DNA of 64,000 nucleotides from Fomitopsis serialis (Eukaryota > Basidiomycota > Agaricomycetes > Polyporales > Fomitopsidaceae). The stretch's first letter is position 1; every line of letters starts with the position of its first letter. Below are positions 32,571 through 44,352 of this stretch, one piece after another. The position numbers and the translations under genes are program-made. The stretch covers positions 1,608,933-1,672,932 of the forward strand of contig NW_025954963.1 in assembly GCF_022376445.1 (NCBI RefSeq), given 5' to 3'. Below the pieces are notes generated by a model, which was not told the DNA's origin, searched no databases, and saw nothing but the letters and a program-made list of their open reading frames with translations.

Positions 32571-35002
32571 ATGTCGCCCAACCGCGACGATATGGCTACC
32601 CAACCCGCCCAGACTCTGCCGTCCTTCACCCAGGCGTTCAGCACCCCCTCTTTGAGCAGATAACGTCAGGCAACAACGTGCTGCCGCCAATCCACAGACT
32701 AGCGTCTCCCAATGACCGCGCTCGACAGTCTCCGTCAGGCGGCGGATCCCCGCGCCAGACGGCAGACCGCAAGCACAATCACAGAAAGCGCTTGCATGCA
32801 GAGTCCTCGCCCGGCGAGGCGCGTGATGATGAGTCGGGATCGGAGTGAGTCCTACCACCTCTCCCCTGCGCCTTCCCTTAACAGGTCGTCAGGCTCAGCG
32901 GGCACCGATCTCCCCGCGCGGTCCGAATAAAGCTGGAGGCTGATCACGACTCCCTTGCCCATCCGGCACGGCTGGAACCCCCATCGAAGGATGCCCGGGA
33001 CCTCGCAAGCCTCGCGTCGCCGCCAGAGGCGCGGGCCCCGCCCCAGAAGCGGCGGAGAGTGACCATCAGCGGTGGGTCGAATTCTATCAATACCAATGTC
33101 TCTTCTCCTGCATCCGACAACCTCAAGAGCATGTCTCCCGTCTTCATGGGCTTCACCGTCGGCCGCGACGACCCCCAGGCGCTCGAGCAGATGCGCTCGA
33201 TGCTCACCGTGAAGCAGAAACAAAAGGAGCTCATCGAACAAAGACGAGGCAGCACCGCCTCCATCTTGTCCACCGCCCCACCCAGTGTCAACATCGTCAA
33301 CCCGCCCGAGCATGAGGACGAGCGTGACGTACGAGTGCCGCCGAAGGCTCAGGCGCAGACTTCGGGCCAGAGTACTAGTGCCAGTACCAGTGGCAAGCCG
33401 GGCGGCCGCAGTCCAAATATACCGCAGTCCCAGCTCGCCGCGGATCGTCGTCGTCCCGTCGCTGCGGCGACTGCCTCCGTGCCGTCCCAGGCCACCCGCC
33501 GCACGCCCATCCACCCCATCCTGTCCACTCGTCGCATCCGAGCACGTCCAGTCTGCGTCACGATAGTCCGGGTACGCTTATCGCCGGCTCCCAGTCTTCG
33601 CAGCAGCTTCCCCCACCACCTCCCCGCTCAGAGAACCCGACCTTCATCCATACCACGACGTCCACTGTGGCACCACACCACACGCTCCCGCGCCTCCGAT
33701 CAGCTTCGCGAACCGACGCGCCGGCCGCGGCGTCGGAGGGGCGAAGGGCAAGCCTGCCGATATTATGATCAACCCACGCGCCGGCCATCCAGAAAACCAG
33801 CCTGCAATCCAGAGTGCGCCTCCAATCCCGCGTGCGGACCCGACCGGTAGGTTTGGCACGATGGCGGTCCCGAGCTTACCACAGATGAGCGCCACCGTCC
33901 ACCGACATACTGCCAGTAGAGTACCGCCTACGCCCACAAGACTGACGGTCGCGCGCAATCCTGGCCCGAGCAACCTGGGACCGGGGGCAGCCGCGCGGCG
34001 GGGCGCTCGCCGCAGAACGCGTCCGTGCCGATCGCGAGCTCGCTCGTCCCGCCGACGCCGGCGACGCTGCACCACCCGAACTACTCGAACGAGCGGTCGG
34101 CGTTCCTCGCGCCGTTCGAGCTGTTCTACGACGCGCTCGCGGACTCGAAGCAGCTCAAGAACTGGCTCGCGGACAGCTGCAGAAGAGCCAGGCCCTCGCC
34201 GCGGGCCTGCAGCGCCAGCAGGAGCAGCTCGACGAGCTGTCGAGGCCGCGGTCGAGAAGCGCGTCGGCGGCATGCGCGAGGAGATGTATGCGCTGCACCA
34301 GCGCGTCGAGGAGCTCGAGCAGGCGCTCCGCGGCGCGTGGCGGTCTCCAGCCAGGCTTTAGCCCGTGACCGGCTCCGTCGCGTTGAAGGGGAAAGGGAAG
34401 GCGAACGGGATGGGGGCGGTCCCGCCGGAGAGCTATACCTTCCCGCCTGTCGAACCGCACATGCGCCGCCCGGAGCAGGTGAGGAGGGCGCCGTCCCCCG
34501 TAGAGTACGACAGCCGGAGCTACCCAGGATCGGAGGCTGCGTCGCCTGCGCCGTTTGACGTTGGTCGTCGGCTCTCGGTGAGCGCCGTTCGCATGGCGCC
34601 GCGCTCGCCCCCGGAGCCCCCGCACACGCGCAAGGCGCTCGCTGTGCACCCTACGGCGCGGGAGCGTGAGCTGTCTGGGCCGGGTTACCCCCCGCCGCCG
34701 TCGGCGCATCCGGGCCATATGGGAAGGATAGGGATAGGGAGGTCCGTGCGCCAAAGGCGACTACGAGCTTGTCGCAGTCGACGTCCCGCGGGCCCGTGGC
34801 TGTGACGCACTTACACCCGTCCAACGAGGATTCTAGCCCGGAGCGACGGCCGACTGCGTATCCCCGTCGTGCGGAACGGAGGGGCTCGCCTGGGTCTGGC
34901 GACGAGCGGGCTGAGGCGGCGCACCCACTGCCGACGAAACGCGACCAGGCGTACCAGAGCCCGTCGGCGAACCACGCGCGGCCGCCCTTGGATGACCCCT
35001 GA
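32571..35002 (+). pseudogene. unnamed disordered/coiled-coil protein, heavily frame-broken
   Basis: Conserved-looking blocks follow each other on the plus strand but in changing frames: MSPNRDDMATQPAQ at 32571; EQITSGNNVLPPIHRLASPN; then after a 40-nt intron (32845-32884) QKRRRVTISGGSNS and MSPVFMGFTVGRDDPQALEQ with MLTVKQKQKELIEQRRGS; APPISFANRRAGRG and KPADIMINPRAG; SVPIASSLVPPTPATLHHPN and FLAPFELFYDALADSKQLKN; a coiled coil (GGMREEMYALHQRVEELEQA); and VPPESYTFPPVEPH, ending at 35002. At least seven frame changes are needed, several beside short C or A runs. No known domain is present. Either the consensus has many lost bases or the gene is dead. I would not assign a function. Confidence 0.55.
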
Positions 35003-36114
35003 CGGACGCGCGGAGTCCGGGGCACGAACCGAAGCCGACCGATACGAAGGTGACGTTTTCTCGAAGAGCCTTTGCGCCGCGATGGACTCAGTCTGGGGCT
35101 TGTGGCGTTTAGGTTGCTGTTTACAGGGCACGTTGTACCATAGCATTTGTATCCCTTCCTCCTTTCCCTTCTTGTCTCCGCTCTGAATCCCGATGCCGAA
35201 GCCCGCGAACACGGTTCCCGTCCTTACACCATGACCTGCTCGCCCCCGCGGTGCCAGCGACACACACCCACTTCCCCCCGAGTCTTGCTCGCCCTCTCAT
35301 CGCTTGCCGTTCCACCCATCCTACCGTTCATTGCCCGTCTCTCCATGTCATGACACCTCCCAGATGCTGCTGCCCTCCCGGTCGTTCTTGCTTCATTGTC
35401 TCTTCCTCGCTGTCGTCTCGTCGCTGTCTTTGCATGCCATTGTACCGTGTACGGATTAGCCATTCAGAACTTGAAAGCATCTCGCTGTTGTTCCACCGCA
35501 GTGCCAAATTATACCGGATTCTTGACCACTCTGAGCGTCTTGGTGAGATCAACACGTTGAGCGACATTGTTGATCAACTAGATGTGCGGTCAGCGGTCGA
35601 TGTAGCAGCCGCAGGGATCGCGCTGTAGAAAGTGGCGGGTCCGACGGACGCGACGCGCGATGGGTGCAGCGCGTCATGTCTGTCACGTGACGGCGTTTTG
35701 TAGTGGTCGCGCACAAGTGCCGATTTGATTTGGGCAGTGTGTAGACGCGCCACGATGACCTTGACGACGGCGACACACATATGCTTGTTCCTCAACACGT
35801 TTGTATTACAAATCTACAGAATGTGGTTACAGTCATTGACCGAACGAGCTCGGAAATATGGAACACCGATCCGGATCTGCGGACGATGACGAAATAGACG
35901 ATCGACCGTGTCAAGTCAGCGCGCATACGACGCCTCCCACTGACCAAGCTGCACCAGTGCAGTCGACCCACTCTCTTGCTCAGCACAGCACAGCGCGCGT
36001 AGGACTGACTTCTCTCTCTGCGAGAGCTCCAGCCGGAACGCCAGTGGTGCTCACGCGGTCCACATGCTCCCCCGTCTCGCCGGCATAACACGCTCCCTCT
36101 CACACACCGCCAGG
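35003..36114. other. intergenic region upstream of the GST
   Basis: Holds the 3' flank of the frame-broken gene and the GST promoter. Plus-strand frames of 60-125 codons here are low-complexity Ser/Cys/Arg sequence and not supported. Confidence 0.4.
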
Positions 36115-37161
36115 ATGTCCACCGCGACCGCACAGACCAGCAAGCCGTTCCTGCTCTACACCGCAGGCACCCCCAATGGCAGGAAGGTATCCATCCTGCT
36201 GGAGGAGCTGAAGACGCAGTACGGGATCGACTACGAGTGAGTACCAGTGTCTCGTCCGCACGTTGCTCCCTCCCAGCGGTCACTGAGACGCGTCCACTGC
36301 TCCTCGCAGCGTGGAGAAGATAGACATCTCGAAGAACACCCAGAAGGAGCCCTGGTTCATCAAGCTCAACCCCAACGGCCGCATCCCCGTCCTCGTCGAC
36401 CGCCAGCGCGCGGACTTCCCCGTCTTCGAGACCGCCGCGATCCTCCTCTACCTCGAGCAGCACTATGACACGCAGCTCAAGTTCTCGTTTGACCCCGCGA
36501 CGAGCCCGAATGACTACAGCGAGATGCTGCAGTGGATCTTCTTCACGGTGAGTGCTTGGCTGGACGTATGCGGCCGGCGTTGACTAGATGGACGTCGGGT
36601 AGCATGGAGGCATAGGGCCGATGCAGGGACAAGGTACGTTTGCACGCACAGACCCACATATGTTGACTGACCGGACTCGTCCAGCGAACCACTTCGTCCG
36701 CTTCGCCCCCGAGGACATCCCCTACGCAAAGAAGCGTAAGCCCGCATGTACACTATTTGCCTAGCAGCTTGATTGGTTCGCCCCCGCAGGTTACCTCGAA
36801 GAGACGAAACGCCTTTACGGCGTGCTGAACATCCGCCTGAACGGGCGCGACTGGCTCGCGGGGCCCGGGCGTGGCAAGTACTCCATCGCGGACATCAACG
36901 CCTTCCCCTGGTATGCACCTCTCTTACCTTCTACCAGTATATGCGGCCGTGTCTCGATTTGTATGCTTACTATGGTGACCGTGCAGGGTAAACGGGCACA
37001 CGTTCTGCGGGATCGAGAGCATGGACGAGTGGCCGCACGTCAAGGTATGCCATATACTCTGACGCGTGACATTCGCGCTGTTTGCTGACGCACGGGCGCA
37101 GGCGTGGCTGGAGAGACAGAACGAGCGGCCGACGGTCAAGGCGGGGATTGCTGTCCCTTGA
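36115..37161 (+). CDS. glutathione S-transferase, URE2-like
   Basis: Seven exons: 36115-36236, 36310-36547, 36603-36633, 36685-36735, 36790-36910, 36987-37044, 37102-37161. They sum to 681 nt or 226 residues, and all phases agree. The N-terminal thioredoxin fold begins with [20 protein letters not shown] and holds the glutathione-binding [12 protein letters not shown] followed by [14 protein letters not shown], where Glu-Thr stands in for the usual Glu-Ser of the cis-Pro loop. The C-terminal helical domain has [20 protein letters not shown] and ends [15 protein letters not shown]. This layout is that of the Ure2p-like class common in wood-decay fungi, where members conjugate or carry small aromatic compounds. 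Exon 3 is only 31 nt. The substrate cannot be told from sequence. Confidence 0.9.
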
Positions 37162-38036
37162 GCACTAGCTTGTCAGCGTGGATTGGATTCAAGACGCTTC
37201 GTAAACGGGCGTGACTTCGGAGTCGCCTCACATCGTCGAATACATGTCTCCTGCATTCATGTCTCATTCGAGAATCCCGAGATAAACTCATCATAATTCT
37301 GACTACATACGAAAACAGAGGGCTAAGCCCTTTGTTATTAGCCGGTTTCTGTTGGGCATGACGCGTTCTCGACCCTACACTATATCGCTGCCTGTCTGTG
37401 CACCTCACCCACCATTCAGCCCGTCTCCGAGTCCTAGCTCTAAGATCATTTGACCTGCTGCAATATGCCAACAGAACTATTCCATTTACAAACAGGCCTC
37501 GCTAAATGCATTGCTATATGATGATTGCTCTCTAAAGCCCGAATACGAGCTCTGACGGCCACCTTGCCCACTCGAACTTGACGGGCGCGTAATCCCGTTC
37601 GCGCGGGCCACCGCACTCAAGAGTGACAATGTTGTACTTTCTTCCAAGGCCATTTAATGGCTCAGAAATTTCATCTCAATAGCCTTGCATTTGTAGCGAG
37701 CCCCTCTGGATCACGGAAAGAGTTGTTAAATACTCTCCGTATAAGTATGCACTGGGTCCTGAGAAGCGCGTACGAAATGGCATGTACGTAATAACGCGCC
37801 TTAGCGCTCGAAAGTGTGGTTGAAACGGACGCGCTATCGATCTTCATCTTGTCCTTGACGCATACACTCGCGTCCATCGCACCCAACCTCCATTGCATCA
37901 CCCAGTAGATTCGGAACACTGGGGTATTGACAGGGTATCACTGTAACTGACGAGGCACGTTAGTGTGTTGTGTCATTGTACTATACTCAACTGACTTATG
38001 TTGTGCATCGTTGTCGTCAGGTCCCATACCCATACC
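37162..38036. other. intergenic region and F-box leader
   Basis: No gene seen. The right end is the leader of the type B F-box gene. A ctgac branch-like motif and a gtcgtcag acceptor at 38020 suggest a 5'UTR intron ending 16 bases before the ATG. Confidence 0.4.
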
Positions 38037-39878
38037 ATGGCGGCGGAACCAAGTGGTCCTCGCGCACGCGTAGCATTGTCCGCGCTGCAGACTCGCGAGG
38101 CAGTTGAGAAGAAGATCGCTTACCAGTCGGGCTACCTGACGGAGCTGAAGACGCACCTGAACACCTTCGCACCCATCTCCGTGCTTCCTCCGGAGGTCCT
38201 CTGCAAGGTCTTCTTGCATGCCGCGGACAGCGCCATCAGCGCTCGTGTCCCATCCCACGTCTGTAAACACTGGCGTGATGCTGCGCTGAGTTGCGCTGCC
38301 CTTTGGAGCAGCATAACAGTGTCAACGCAGCGCGCCTCGAAGTGGCTGGCGGAGGTGCTCGAACGATCCAAATGCGCACCTCTCACCGTTACCATCAACG
38401 TTCGATACGCCGAGTCCCAGGCATATCACTTGGACTTTTCGCTGGTAGGGTCGCTAGCAATGGTCCTCTCGCAAATATCGCGCATACGTTTCCTGTCCAT
38501 TACGATCGAAGACGCACATTTAGACCAGGTCCTGCGGCTGCTGAGTGGACCTGCTCCGCTCCTCGAATCACTGCTTGTTCGCAGCAGCAAACAAACGACG
38601 TTCCGGTCGCACGTACGCTTCAACGGAGGCCACGCACAGCAGCAGCTACTACAACATCTCGAGGCCACTAACCTCCAACGGTTGGAGCTAGGTTCCGTCT
38701 CGCTGCAGTGGGATGGGCTGGGGCTGTACCGACTCACACACTTGACCCTCAACTGCATACCGTATACACACACCACGCTCGGAGACATCGACGACCTACT
38801 CTCAGCCATCGTACACATGGTCCACCTTGAAGAGCTGACTATCGAGAGAGAGCAGACGTTGCGGTTCAGCAGGGTGGTGCCCGAGGTCCCGATTATTGCG
38901 TCTCCCGTGGCTGCACTTCCCCATTTACGTGTCTTGCGGATCTCCGAGTCCGCTGTCAATGGCGTATGCCTCCTTGATCATCTGTACACTCCCTCGCTCT
39001 CGTATCTGGATTTCGAGTATCTGGATTTCGAAATGGACGACGACGCAGAGCTGCTGTACCCCCCGCTCGTCGCTGCTGTGGCTGCCAAAGCACCCAGCTT
39101 GGGGACCTTCCGCACCCTTAGCATCATTGCTGGCTCATTGGAGGGCGACTATGTACGTGTTGAGGCCTATCATGACGTCCATGGTGCTGCCGATATAGAA
39201 CGCTTCAACGGAGACTTGAGGAAAATCCAGAGGCCTGCACTGGTTGTGAGCATCAGCTCCGTGCAGTCCGACAGGGTTCCTGACCTCGGCCGGCTGCTTC
39301 CCATTGACGATGTCCACTCCCTGTTTGTTTCTGGCTCTTTGTTTCCAGAGGACGCGTGGCTGCCACTTCTCCAACGAACCACCAATGTTACGGAGCTTTT
39401 TGCCATGGACGGCTCAGAGTCCTCATTCTTCCCCGAGGCGCTGTTGCATCGATGCTGCAGGGAACGCAGGAATGGCGACTCGGACTCAGATGACGAGGGC
39501 CACCACTACCGTTGCATTCTCCCACAGCTTCGGACCCTCACACTGTCGCACTTTTGGTTCGTAACTCGTGGATACCATGGTCAGCCCGATCAGCAGGGAC
39601 AACCGTTTGTTGGCCGCCTACTCGACTGTTTCATACAACGGTACGAGTGCGGCGCGGAGATCGAGCAGCTGCGCATCATTCACCCTGTCAATTTGAAGAG
39701 CCGGGACATTGACTTGCTGGAGGAGGTCGTGCGTGCGGTAGTGTGGGATGGGTCCTTATACGAAAATGGGGTTAGCGTCGTCGAGACGAGCTACACCAGT
39801 TCCCCACAATGGAACTACGAGGCTGAAGAGGATATCTACTCGGAATTTGGTGGCTACGGAGAATTTGACTACTATTAG
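38037..39878 (+). CDS. F-box protein, type B, intact
   Basis: A 613-residue intronless frame from the ATG at 38037 (MAAEPSGPRARVALSAL). The leader helix (REAVEKKIAYQSGYLTELKT) leads to the F-box LPPEVLCKVFLHAA with HVCKHWRDAALSCAALW after it. LRR-like repeats follow, then a short acidic patch (GDSDSDDEGHH). The family C-terminal block has LLDCFIQRYECGAEIEQLRI, DIDLLEEVVRAVVWDG, and an acidic Tyr-rich end. It should act as a substrate adaptor for an SKP1-CUL1 ligase; no target is evident. It is the intact partner of the pseudogene at 8030-9704 and stands 398 bp upstream of a type A gene, the same order as in the first cluster. Confidence 0.82.
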   Translation: MAAEPSGPRARVALSALQTREAVEKKIAYQSGYLTELKTHLNTFAPISVLPPEVLCKVFLHAADSAISARVPSHVCKHWRDAALSCAALWSSITVSTQRASKWLAEVLERSKCAPLTVTINVRYAESQAYHLDFSLVGSLAMVLSQISRIRFLSITIEDAHLDQVLRLLSGPAPLLESLLVRSSKQTTFRSHVRFNGGHAQQQLLQHLEATNLQRLELGSVSLQWDGLGLYRLTHLTLNCIPYTHTTLGDIDDLLSAIVHMVHLEELTIEREQTLRFSRVVPEVPIIASPVAALPHLRVLRISESAVNGVCLLDHLYTPSLSYLDFEYLDFEMDDDAELLYPPLVAAVAAKAPSLGTFRTLSIIAGSLEGDYVRVEAYHDVHGAADIERFNGDLRKIQRPALVVSISSVQSDRVPDLGRLLPIDDVHSLFVSGSLFPEDAWLPLLQRTTNVTELFAMDGSESSFFPEALLHRCCRERRNGDSDSDDEGHHYRCILPQLRTLTLSHFWFVTRGYHGQPDQQGQPFVGRLLDCFIQRYECGAEIEQLRIIHPVNLKSRDIDLLEEVVRAVVWDGSLYENGVSVVETSYTSSPQWNYEAEEDIYSEFGGYGEFDYY

Positions 39879-40068
39879 ATTGAATCTGGCTCCGGCAATG
39901 TAAGTACACATCCTCCATCTTCACAAGCACGCTCAGGTAGTCTACCAGCTAGTGACACGCATACGAGCCTGATCACAGTGAGAATTGGCTACTATACGCC
40001 CAGTCCGACTCAGTGTCAAACGTGACGTGCCCTCGAAGTTATCGCGTGGACTAGTAGAACCCGATGCG

Positions 40069-40087
40069 TGGGCGGATCGATTGAGCA
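40069..40087 (+). promoter_or_regulatory. conserved promoter block of type A F-box gene
   Basis: The 19 bases tgggcggatcgattgagca are identical to the minus strand at 7718-7736, at the same distance from a type A start codon. They were probably copied with the gene pair. Confidence 0.55.
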
Positions 40088-40275
40088 TGGCAAGAGCGTG
40101 GCACGGACACAGTACTGTCGTCTTCGTTCGTGTCGGTCACTCCCTGGGCCCACCACCACACGGTCGTCACATCTGAGACTTCGACCACAGCGATACAGTA
40201 CTAGGTATCCAGTTTCGTGCAGAATCTGTAACTTACGGCGTCCTGACGTTTGATGCTTATCGCAGGTTACACACC

Positions 40276-42121
40276 ATGGACGTGAACATTTCCGAGTCGA
40301 ATCGCGATGCTCGCCCGGACTCTTCATCGCAGACCCGCCAGTCAATCTACGACGGCATCGCGTACCATGATCGCTGCATCAGCGACCTCAGGGCCCGCCT
40401 CAATACCCTCGTACCCATCTCCAGGCTTCCCGTGGAGGTCCTCAGCGAGATATTCTTGCATACGGCTGCGGTGCGTCTCTACGTGCCCGGGCGGGATCAC
40501 GACCTACATCCGTACCACTGGCTTCAAGTGACTCGGATGTGCAGGCATTGGCGAGCCGTTGCGCTGAGCTGCACAGCACTCTGGAGCCGTTTGACGATCA
40601 CGGACCAGAGCGAAGGCCTGCCAGTCCGCTGTTTCTGGAACGGTCCCGGAAGGCACCGCTCATAGTATCCGTGACCTGGGGCGATGCCGATCACTTTTCG
40701 TGTCTGTCGGACCCGGAGGTCCAGGAAAAGGCTGTCGATCTGATCCTCTCGCACTTGCCACGAATACGTGAGCTGTCTCTCACTGCGGCGCTGGGGCTGG
40801 AAGGAGTCGGGCGTGCCTTCAAACGACTGGATGGGCCTGCTCCTCGACTCGAGCTGTTATCAATTCATATGGGCCCATTCCCTCTATCCTCCAAATATCG
40901 TCAGTATGTCGAGCGTTTGATTTGCCGCCCCGAGACCAGGCGCCTACAACGTCTCCAGCTCTGCACTCCAATTGAGTGGAACAAAGTTGACCTGCCATTG
41001 TTGACGCACTTGCAGTTGACTCTCGGCGAGAATCCCGCTCGCATTGCAAGCCCTGACTCGGAAGCCTTACTGGCAACCCTTTCGCGCATGTCTTTATTGC
41101 AAGAGCTTGTCATCCACGGGGCGTTGTCAATCATTCCGACTCGCACGACATCCACCCAAGTTGCCTTGCCACGCCTGCGCCATCTGCAGGTCTCAGGGCC
41201 TATGCCTACTTGCGCATGCCTCCTCAACAACTTGAAGACCCAGTCGCTCACAAGCCTGCGAATCGTCACGTCTACGCACAATTGGCCGAGGACCTTGCAC
41301 GCGGAATTTCTTGCGGCCCTAGCTTCGAAGATGCGTTGCTTAGGAAAGCTTCGCGCGCTGGCCATGCAGTTGTCAGTGCCTAACAGGACGACATACACTG
41401 CCCGTGTGCGAGGATACAACGAGAGGATTCACGGCACTAGTGGCATGACGGTCCTACCCGACTCGTATATGACAAGGAACTGCACATCTAATGGTAGCCT
41501 CGATATCGAGCTTGGCTGGGGCGACGCAGACGCCGACGTGTTCACGACTTTATGTCGACTATCCCGGTCCATGACGTCCACCGCCTTTTTCTCGGCGATG
41601 TCCCCCGGATGCACGAGCGCCGGATTTTGTTTGCGATCAGCCAGTACTTGACGAAGGTTACAGAGCTCTACTTTCGCCCCACTGGCACTGAAGCCTGGGG
41701 CTTAGGTTATTACCACCAGGCCATCGATGTCCTTCCATGGATGTTTCTTCAGGACGACGGAGGTAGCCTGGTAGCAAGAGGCGATGATGAGGCTTCCACA
41801 CTGGAATACGCATTCCCTCGACTTCGTCTTCTTACACTAGACAAGATTCGTTTCAGGAATCGTGGAAGCTTCCCGGATTGGAAGCTCAGATACGTTGATT
41901 CTCTACTTCAGAGTTTCATTGAACGTTACGAAGCCGGTGCGGAGATCCAGAAGCTCCGCATCCTGCGCCCTGTCGACATGAAGGTCGAGGACTTCGATCG
42001 GCTACAGGAGGTTGTGCGCTCGGTGGAATGTGATGGGCCATATTTGGAATCTCCCGACAATGCAAACGACCAAGGTGGACGAGGACGCGGTCGAGGTCGA
42101 GGTCGAGGGCGTGGACGTTAG
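40276..42121 (+). CDS. F-box protein, type A, two apparent frame breaks, RG-rich tail
   Basis: A paralogue of the gene at 5752-7521, starting MDVNISESNRDARPDSSSQT. The leader YHDRCISDLRARLNTLVPIS and the F-box LPVEVLSEIFLHTA plus MCRHWRAVALSCTALW are clear. Frame is lost twice, each time where one more C in a C run would restore similarity: at about 40628 (LPV then PLFLERSRKAPLIV) and about 41566 (LCRLS then PVHDVHRLFLGDVP). The C-terminal block SFIERYEAGAEIQKLRILRP and FDRLQEVVRSVECDGPYLE is kept. It then ends in a run of RG dipeptides (42079-42118) that no other copy has. Function: probable SCF adaptor. The breaks may be consensus errors or real lesions. Confidence 0.72.
42063..42118 (+). 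repeat. Arg-Gly-encoding low-complexity repeat
   Basis: An imperfect ggtcgaggtcga-type hexamer array at the end of the type A F-box gene, encoding about nine RG dipeptides up to the stop codon. RG-rich tails often bind RNA or are arginine-methylated, but here simple repeat expansion is equally likely. Confidence 0.7.
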
Positions 42122-42595
42122 TACTTTGCATATGCGCGACATGTCCTTGGTCTCCCTGAATGAAGTCATCCCGGTGTAGGCCCTCGGACGCACTTGAACT
42201 TGCTTCAGGTCGCTATGTGATCGGTTCCTCCCTCGAGCTCTGGATGATCGGAACGCATGATGCTTGCGTTGTCCGATCTAGCGAATCGTTGTTAGTATCC
42301 CAGTACGTTCCTTCGAATTCCATTCTTCTTCACGCGTCGTATCGTACTGCGCGATGTGCCTTACCCCTCGTGTAGTACCCTTCCAGGTTCCGCCCCACGG
42401 TAGGGTTCGGTTCCGCTGATCCCTCGTTGACAGTACTTGGTTGTGATCTAATCACGGGCTATCGTTTCAACGCCGCCGCGTACGACGGCGCTAGAGCTCG
42501 AGCGTCAATAGGCGCCCGAACGCATACTTTGCCTCAGCGCCGCCACACCCATACTGCCTCGAGCTCCGAGTCGCCTTGGATATTCTTGTGATTAT

Positions 42596-44352
42596 ATGGG
42601 TGGTGTGCTGTCGATGTAAGTCGGCCATCTATACCATTTGTTTCAGCGGAGCTGACAACAACAGCGTCTTCTCTGGTGGTGGCAGTGGCTCCGGACTCAT
42701 TGCGACCGACGGCCGCGGCACTAGTGATACTAAACCAAGGCTTTACAAAGATGCACAGGTTCAAACGGCAGCAGACGAAGACCATCCTCCGCTTGCGTTT
42801 GTCGGACGAAGGGCTCCTGTGAACCGGTTGCCGTTCGAGCTCTTGACCCAGATATTCCTATTGTATGCGCCCTACACCGCCGTCGACCCGTCGGAGAAGC
42901 ACCCTGGGTGTCTGGCAGTGGCAGTACACATCAAACACTGGGCTCTGATCAGCCATGTCTGTAAGTACTGGCGGTCTATCGCGCTCGACTTCCCCCTTGC
43001 TTGGAGCCAGCTGGTGATCACCCGAAACGCGGACTGGGCCACGGAGCTACTCACGCGGTCGAAGGACGTCCCTCTGGACATCTTGGTTCTGCCTCAGGAT
43101 TCGTCATCCACACAATCGCCTGCCTGTCAACTGGTCCGCAAGGAACTTCATCGCACACGAACCCTGCACTTCGAGCGGTGCGCCTGGGCCACCCGTCGTA
43201 GGTTCAACTCGCTCTGCACAGTCGCCCCGCTCCTCGAATGCCTGTACATCACAAGCGACTCGGTGACCAAGTCTCGGGAAGAATACATGAATGAGCTCCT
43301 CGACGACGTGTCCACACTCAGCAAGTCTGTGCCTAGCGTAGGGCCTCGTGCCGGTCTCCGACGTCTCGAGGTTCACGGCTGTGACAAGGGGCCGATGCAT
43401 CTTGGGCGTAGTGCGTCTACCCTCAGGCACCTCTCAGTTTCTGGCGGCGGTCTCCTGCTTTCAATACACCTGGGTGTCTTGTGGTCGGCATCCAACCGGG
43501 GCGACCTTCCACTCGAGACACTGGACCTGGAGGTTAAGCTGAATCAGACGGACTCATCCAACTTCGAGGCACCAATGCACACCCCGTCTTACTTGCCGCA
43601 TCTCAGGGAACTTCGCGTCAAAGCTAAATACCGCGACTGCGCCACCTTGCTGAACTTTCTGGATCTGGCAGACCTGACAAAGCTCACTGTGGAGGCGATC
43701 ACCAGCCGCCGGCTAGGGAGCGAAGAGGCATTCGCCGCGGCGCTCTACCCCAAGCTCGCTGCGCTCGGTCCGCTCTCTGCCCTCCGCCTCTATCGAGACG
43801 TCTCCAGAGACCCCCTCGCGATCTGCGTCGAAGGCCTGGACGAGTCCTCCACTACAAAATTCACGCTCGTCCTCTCACAGGACCTCGCGCTCGTCCGCGC
43901 GGCAGATGGACTCCTCGCGGTCCTCGCTCGCTGTCGCGCCGCGTTCAAGAGCGTCCGGCGACTCTACTTCAAGGACATCATGCTCCCTTTCCCGGCGTGG
44001 ATCCGAGTCTTCTCGTTCTTCCGCAACGTAGAGGGGCTAGACATCTCCGGCAAGTCCACCATCATCGCGCTGACCATGCACCCGAACGAGCGAGACAGGG
44101 AGCACCCGGAGGTGCTCGTCTTTCCCGCCTGCGACGCTCGTGGTGCGCGAGACGCCCTCGACACGACCACCGCTCACGCTTGCACGGACTCGAGACCTGC
44201 CGGAGCCACCGAGCCTTTTGGAGTGCTTGTCGGAGTACCTGTGGAGAGGACTGCGTGGGCGCGGGGTGACGGAGCTGTACCTGTGGTCTGCCCGAAGGAA
44301 AATCGAAACCCGAGGGATATGGCTCTTCTGCGTCGTTCGGTGCCGATGGTAG
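42596..44352 (+). CDS. F-box protein, divergent type, one apparent frame break
   Basis: The F-box (VNRLPFELLTQIFLLYAPY, then LISHVCKYWRSIALDFPLAW) sits near residues 75-150 and is followed by LRR-like sequence (LRRLEVHGCD, LRHLSVSGGG, LPHLRELRVK). It lacks the leader helix shared by the other copies. No ATG lies in the main frame upstream, so I propose ATG at 42596, a very short 31-nt intron at 42616-42646 (GTAAGT...TTCAG), and an N-terminus MGGVLSIGAD. Near 44125 a one-base shift moves the reading from a Thr/Arg-rich frame into one with LPEPPSLLECLSEYLWRGLR and GVTELYLWSARRKIE, ending at 44352. Without the shift the frame would run on to 44501. The start and the end are uncertain; the core is secure. 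Confidence 0.65.
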
